Source: JAFGDH01 sp964447525 (GTDB lineage: Archaea; Aenigmatarchaeota; Aenigmatarchaeia; QMZP01; QMZT01). From it: 17,637 bases of DNA. Below the pieces are notes generated by a model, which was given only the letters and a program-made list of their open reading frames with translations, was not told the DNA's origin and did not search any database. Position numbers and translations under genes: made by a program. Positions 14,877-17,637 of this stretch are shown one piece after another (positions within the stretch are counted from its first letter, which is position 1; every line of letters starts with the position of its first letter). Location of the stretch: the NCBI GenBank assembly GCA_964447525.1, contig CAYUSU010000032.1:1-17637 (forward strand). Direction: 5' to 3'.

Positions 14877-16118
14877 ATGTGGGCGGATCAAAACGTGAAG
14901 GATAATGATCAGGATTATTTCGAAGCGGAACAGAACGAGCTGAAGAGGGTTAACGAATCTCTCGAACTTATCCCTTCGGAGAACTTCCCGAGCAGGGACG
15001 TACTCCATGCATTGGGATCGATATTCAATAACAAATACGCTGAAGGTTATCCTTCCAAACGATATTACGGCGGGAACGAATTCATTGACATCGTTGAGAA
15101 CCTCGCCATCGACCGTGCCAAAAAGCTCTTTGGTGCAGAACACGTTAACGTCCAGCCATACTCAGGTTCACCGGCAAACATAGCCGTTTACTTCGCGATG
15201 CTCCAGATGGGCGAAACTTTAATGGGGATGAACCTCGCGATGGGAGGCCACCTTACTCACGGCCATCCGGTCAATTTTTCAGGGAAGATGTATAACAGCG
15301 TCCAGTATTCAGTCGATGAAAAAACGCATCTGATAGATTATGACAAAGTTCTGGAAATGGCAAAAGAGAAGAAACCTAAATTAATAGTTTCAGGAGCGAC
15401 AGCCTATCCGAGAATCATTGAATTCAAACGATTCAGTGAGATCGCCCAGGAAGTCGGAGCAATATCCATGGCGGACATCGCCCACATAGCAGGATTAATC
15501 GCGGGCGGCGTCCATCCGTCCCCTTTTCCATTCACTGACATAGTAACCACGACCACTCATAAGACCCTTCGCGGGCCGAGGGGAGCAATGATAATGTGCA
15601 AGCAGGAGTTCGCTGAAAAGATAGACAAAGCAGTCTTCCCGGGTTTACAGGGAGGTCCTCACGAACACGTGATCGCCGCGAAAGCCGTCGCATTCAAAGA
15701 GGCAATGCAGCCGGAATTCAAGGATTATGCGAAACAGATCGTCAGCAACGCCAAGGCCCTGGCCGAAAGCATGATGGCGAACGGACTGACGCTGGTTTCC
15801 GGAGGGACTGACAACCATCTGATTCTCATCGATCTTCGTGACAAGAACGTCAGCGGCAAGGAAGCTGAACAGGCGCTTGATAAGGCCGGAATCACGGTGA
15901 ACAAGAACACGATACCTTATGATCCGAGAAAACCATGGGATCCGTCAGGTATCCGCTTAGGAACGCCAACGATCACTACACGCGGGATGAAAGAAAGCGA
16001 AATGAACGCGATCGGAGAGATGATGGCAAAAGCCATTGACAACGTGACCAACGAGACGGAACTTTCGAACATCAAAGAAAAGGTAAAGGATCTCTGCAGG
16101 GACTTCCCTGTTTACTGA
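14877..16118 (+). CDS. glyA: Serine hydroxymethyltransferase
   Basis: A PLP enzyme that converts serine and a tetrahydropterin to glycine and the methylene-pterin, supplying one-carbon units. The 413-residue product is full length for the bacterial-style form. Visible family marks are LELIPSENFPSRDVL near the N terminus, the YAEGYPSKRYYGG substrate segment (54-66), NVQPYSGSPAN (91-101), D200 and H203 in MADIAHIAGL, the PLP-binding lysine K229 in TTTTHKTLRGPRG, and the GIRLGTPTITTRG carboxylate-binding region (R360). The start is fixed by GAGGTG at 14863. The archaeal cofactor could be tetrahydrofolate or a methanopterin; the sequence does not decide this for me. A possible thymidylate synthase gene begins at 17577 and would use its product. 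Confidence 0.95.
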   Translation: MWADQNVKDNDQDYFEAEQNELKRVNESLELIPSENFPSRDVLHALGSIFNNKYAEGYPSKRYYGGNEFIDIVENLAIDRAKKLFGAEHVNVQPYSGSPANIAVYFAMLQMGETLMGMNLAMGGHLTHGHPVNFSGKMYNSVQYSVDEKTHLIDYDKVLEMAKEKKPKLIVSGATAYPRIIEFKRFSEIAQEVGAISMADIAHIAGLIAGGVHPSPFPFTDIVTTTTHKTLRGPRGAMIMCKQEFAEKIDKAVFPGLQGGPHEHVIAAKAVAFKEAMQPEFKDYAKQIVSNAKALAESMMANGLTLVSGGTDNHLILIDLRDKNVSGKEAEQALDKAGITVNKNTIPYDPRKPWDPSGIRLGTPTITTRGMKESEMNAIGEMMAKAIDNVTNETELSNIKEKVKDLCRDFPVY

Positions 16119-16143
16119 ACTGGTTTTATGGGGAAAAATAACA

Positions 16144-16151
16144 TTTATTAG
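16144..16151 (+). promoter_or_regulatory. TATA box for the gene at 16174 (leaderless)
   Basis: TTTATTAG is centred about 26 bases before ATG 16174, with no Shine-Dalgarno sequence between. It supports the ATG over the adjacent TTG at 16171 and separates this gene from glyA transcription. Confidence 0.4.
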
Positions 16152-16173
16152 TACTATTATTGACTATTTATTG

Positions 16174-16659
16174 ATGGTAAATATACTTGATAAAATTGCA
16201 GTGGAAAACACGAATAGATGTCTCAAACACCTCAACAGGAATGGATTCACGAAGGAAGAGGGAGATCTCTTTTACAAGTATGTAAAAACCTTGGGATACA
16301 ACGCAGGCAGGTTGTGGATACCGTGTTACTGTAAAGCAGGTTTCATGGGTCGCATCGATTTCGCAAACAATCTACTCGCCGGAATGGAAATAAGAGATGT
16401 CCTGAAACCGCTGATTCCGAAAAGAACCGCTAGGATTCATTATTTCTGGTCCACAGAAAAAATCAAAGACGGAAAACCGGTTATACTTGACCCTACAGGG
16501 GTCCCGATAAGCCCGGAAGATTATAAGGACTCCGATTTAATCCATCCCTATTTCGGACTGCAGGAATTCGCCCCGAAAAACCACAAGTTCATTTATTCCC
16601 TGATGAAAGACATGGACGAATGGGGTACCAGGGATCTTCCTCCGGGTTTCCATCCCTAA
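16174..16659 (+). CDS. Uncharacterised protein with transglutaminase-like Cys/His/Asp pattern, 161 aa
   Basis: No named family is recognised. The 161-residue product has no signal peptide or membrane helix. It shows W48-I-P-C51-Y-C53-KAG, then IHYFW (H89) and VILDPTG (D106). Cys, then His-x-x-Trp, then Asp-Pro-Thr in this order and spacing is the layout of transglutaminase/papain-like folds, in which the three residues form the catalytic triad. That is an inference from pattern alone. The C-terminal third is polar with HPYFGLQEF and a Pro-Pro-Gly-Phe ending. ATG 16174 is chosen for its TATA box. The stop codon lies two bases from the end of the convergent Nudix gene, so the 3' ends are packed. 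Another ligand-binding or structural role is possible. Confidence 0.5.
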   Translation: MVNILDKIAVENTNRCLKHLNRNGFTKEEGDLFYKYVKTLGYNAGRLWIPCYCKAGFMGRIDFANNLLAGMEIRDVLKPLIPKRTARIHYFWSTEKIKDGKPVILDPTGVPISPEDYKDSDLIHPYFGLQEFAPKNHKFIYSLMKDMDEWGTRDLPPGFHP

Positions 16660-16661
16660 AA

Positions 16662-17153
16662 TCACTGAATCCCGAAGTGTTTTTGAAGGATCATCAAAAG
16701 CTCAGGGTGGAAATTCTCGTCATTGTTTACCATGTCCTGGATGACCTCCAGGGGGAAGAATCCGATTTTTTCCACTTCGTCTTTTTTCAGATCAAATCCT
16801 TCATCTATCACTGTCCTGAAAACCTTGATGAATTTTTTCAGTTTCCCTTCATGCACATAAAGTTCTTCGCAGAATGGTTCCAGCTTCCCTTCGACACCTA
16901 TCTCTTCTTTCAGTTCTCTGGTAGCAGCCTGCTCATAACTCTCGCCTGACATAACATGTCCGCCTGCAGACGTTCCCCAGTAATTCGGTCTAAAACTTTT
17001 CTGTCTGCTACTTAGCTGGACAAGCATTTCCCCAGATGAGTTAAAGACCAGAACGTGGACTATTCGATGGGGAAGGTTCTTATCGTAAATCTCCTTCCGG
17101 TCGGCTTTCCCGGTCACCTGATTGTTATCATCAACTATATCCAGGATTTCCAT
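16662..17153 (-). CDS. Nudix hydrolase, Idi/YfcD-like
   Basis: The 163-residue product carries a perfect Nudix box, Gx5Ex7REUxEExGU, from G65 to V87 (GHVMSGE...REL-EE-GV), which binds the metal and hydrolyses nucleoside-diphosphate-linked or similar substrates. The start, MEILDIVDDNNQVTGKADRKEIY, followed by LPHRIVHVLVFNSSGEMLVQ-SSR and the WGTSAGGH lead-in, matches the branch containing isopentenyl-diphosphate isomerase and E. coli YfcD. Family members differ in chemistry, so isomerase activity is not claimed, although an isoprenoid role would suit an archaeon. ATG 17153 is chosen over an in-frame extension to 17210 because homology begins there and an A/T-rich TATA-like AAAATAAAAA lies about 28 bases upstream. 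It begins 25 bases after a frameshifted small gene on the same strand. Confidence 0.85.
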   Translation of the reverse strand: MEILDIVDDNNQVTGKADRKEIYDKNLPHRIVHVLVFNSSGEMLVQLSSRQKSFRPNYWGTSAGGHVMSGESYEQAATRELKEEIGVEGKLEPFCEELYVHEGKLKKFIKVFRTVIDEGFDLKKDEVEKIGFFPLEVIQDMVNNDENFHPELLMILQKHFGIQ

Positions 17154-17178
17154 GAGAATAAATTGGAAGGGGTGGTTT

Positions 17179-17431
17179 TTATTTTTGAAGGGGTTTGAGG
17201 AATTCTTCATACTTTTTTAGCATTATTTTTATGTCTTCAGTAAACTCTTCCGGATGTTCCCTGATCTTTTTCTTCAGTTTTTCCATCGGCGAACATTATC
17301 GGGCCGTCGTAATAACCAACGTAGACGTATCTTATATAAGGCTGAAGAAATTTTTTTCCATTTTCCATTATTCTCGGAGACTGGAAATTCTCATCAATAT
17401 CAACTAATTTTATTAATCCTGTTATTTTCAA
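17179..17431 (-). pseudogene. Small gene split by a one-base frameshift
   Basis: Two overlapping minus-strand frames form one plausible protein. The first, from TTG 17431, reads MKITGLIKLVDIDENF ... YVGYYDGPIMFADGK and then runs into the unlikely tail EEKDQGTSGRVY and a stop at 17237. A second frame from ATG 17286 reads MEKLKKKIREHPEEFTEDIK and ends at TAA 17179. Removing one A from the GGAAAAACTG run at about 17277-17286 joins them into a continuous protein of about 82 residues with a beta-rich front and a charged helical end. It could be a pseudogene, a sequencing error in a homopolymer, or recoding. The family is unknown. It directly precedes the Nudix gene. Confidence 0.4.
17407..17416 (+). 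promoter_or_regulatory. TATA box for the small gene at 17440
   Basis: ATTTTATTAA is centred about 27 bases before ATG 17440 with no Shine-Dalgarno sequence, fitting leaderless transcription. It lies inside the start region of the small minus-strand gene. Confidence 0.3.
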
Positions 17432-17439
17432 ATCAATTG

Positions 17440-17559
17440 ATGAAAACTTTGAAATATGAAGAAATTTATGGACTTTTGGATGACGTGGAATTTGTTAAAA
17501 CTCTTGAGAATGTTCTTTTTAGAAATGAGTCAAAAGAGAAAAGTAGAATAATTCAATAA
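17440..17559 (+). CDS. Small hypothetical protein, 39 aa
   Basis: A short reading frame with a charged helical composition (MKTLKYEEIYGLLDDVEF...) and no recognised family. It is supported by a TATA-like element 27 bases upstream of ATG 17440 and by a following gene 17 bases after its stop, with which it could form an operon. It is short enough to be chance. Confidence 0.35.
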   Translation: MKTLKYEEIYGLLDDVEFVKTLENVLFRNESKEKSRIIQ

Positions 17560-17576
17560 GAAAGGATTTTGAAAAA

Positions 17577-17637
17577 ATGTTAAATCTTCAGCATATTAAA
17601 GCTACAAGTTTACAAGATGCATGGTTTCAAACTTTAT
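17577..17637 (+). CDS. Start of a gene cut by the window edge, possibly thymidylate synthase-like
   Basis: Only the first 20 codons are present: MLNLQHIKATSLQDAWFQTL. ATG 17577 follows AAAGGA at 17561-17566 with ten bases between, an acceptable ribosome site. The phrase I-x-A-T-S-L-x-D-A-W-F-Q resembles, from memory, the N terminus of archaeal thymidylate synthase-like proteins. That assignment rests on a few residues. If right, it would consume the methylene-pterin produced by the nearby glyA product. Confidence 0.4.
   Translation, partial: MLNLQHIKATSLQDAWFQTL

Noticed and set aside
17154..17210. A 19-residue N-terminal extension of the Nudix hydrolase.
   Set aside because: Family similarity begins at ATG 17153, and the extension overlaps the end of the small upstream frame.

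Overview
The window looks archaeal. The evidence is TATA/BRE-like elements about 26 bases upstream of several start codons with no Shine-Dalgarno (SD) site, strong GGAGG/GGTGATC SD sites on other genes, a hexameric-type glutamate dehydrogenase, and a COG1964/MJ0619-type radical SAM enzyme that I read as tetraether lipid synthase (Tes). The lineage cannot be fixed from this sequence; an uncultivated euryarchaeal or DPANN-type archaeon is a guess. Gene-dense core regions are moderately GC-rich, while the left edge, the middle regulator and the right edge are AT-rich and hold unrecognised or broken genes.

Layout. 30-901: two small AT-rich hypothetical genes on the + strand. 916-3107: tes (-) and a GbsR/MarR-like regulator (+), transcribed away from each other from one compact intergenic region. 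There an inverted repeat carries both TATA boxes, so the two promoters face each other and appear to overlap. 3078-10502 (-): one gene, about 42% of the window, for a 2474-residue membrane-anchored surface protein. It has 21 MopE-type metal-binding repeats, a DUF2341 plus LamG-like insert, and a cysteine module after every fifth repeat. 10619-13123 (-): a compact operon trxB-gdhA-trxA with overlapping or near-overlapping translation signals. 13243-14523 (-): an unrecognised two-winged-helix regulator. 14625-14830: frameshifted debris of an HD-domain phosphohydrolase. 14877-16118 (+): glyA (serine hydroxymethyltransferase). 16174-16659 (+): a small protein with a Cys/His/Asp pattern resembling transglutaminase/papain-like folds. 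16662-17153 (-): an Idi/YfcD-like Nudix hydrolase, preceded by a frameshifted small gene. 17440-17637 (+): a 39-residue ORF and the first 20 codons of a gene that may be thymidylate synthase-like.

How the genes fit together. tes and its neighbour regulator suggest controlled membrane-lipid remodelling. The giant protein is a cysteine-ladder, metal-binding cell-surface polymer. The thioredoxin system and glutamate dehydrogenase are cytosolic redox and nitrogen housekeeping. glyA, with a possible thymidylate synthase at the right edge, would link one-carbon supply to dTMP synthesis. The most novel features are the five-repeat super-period in the giant protein, the face-to-face tes/regulator promoters, and the two frame-broken small genes.
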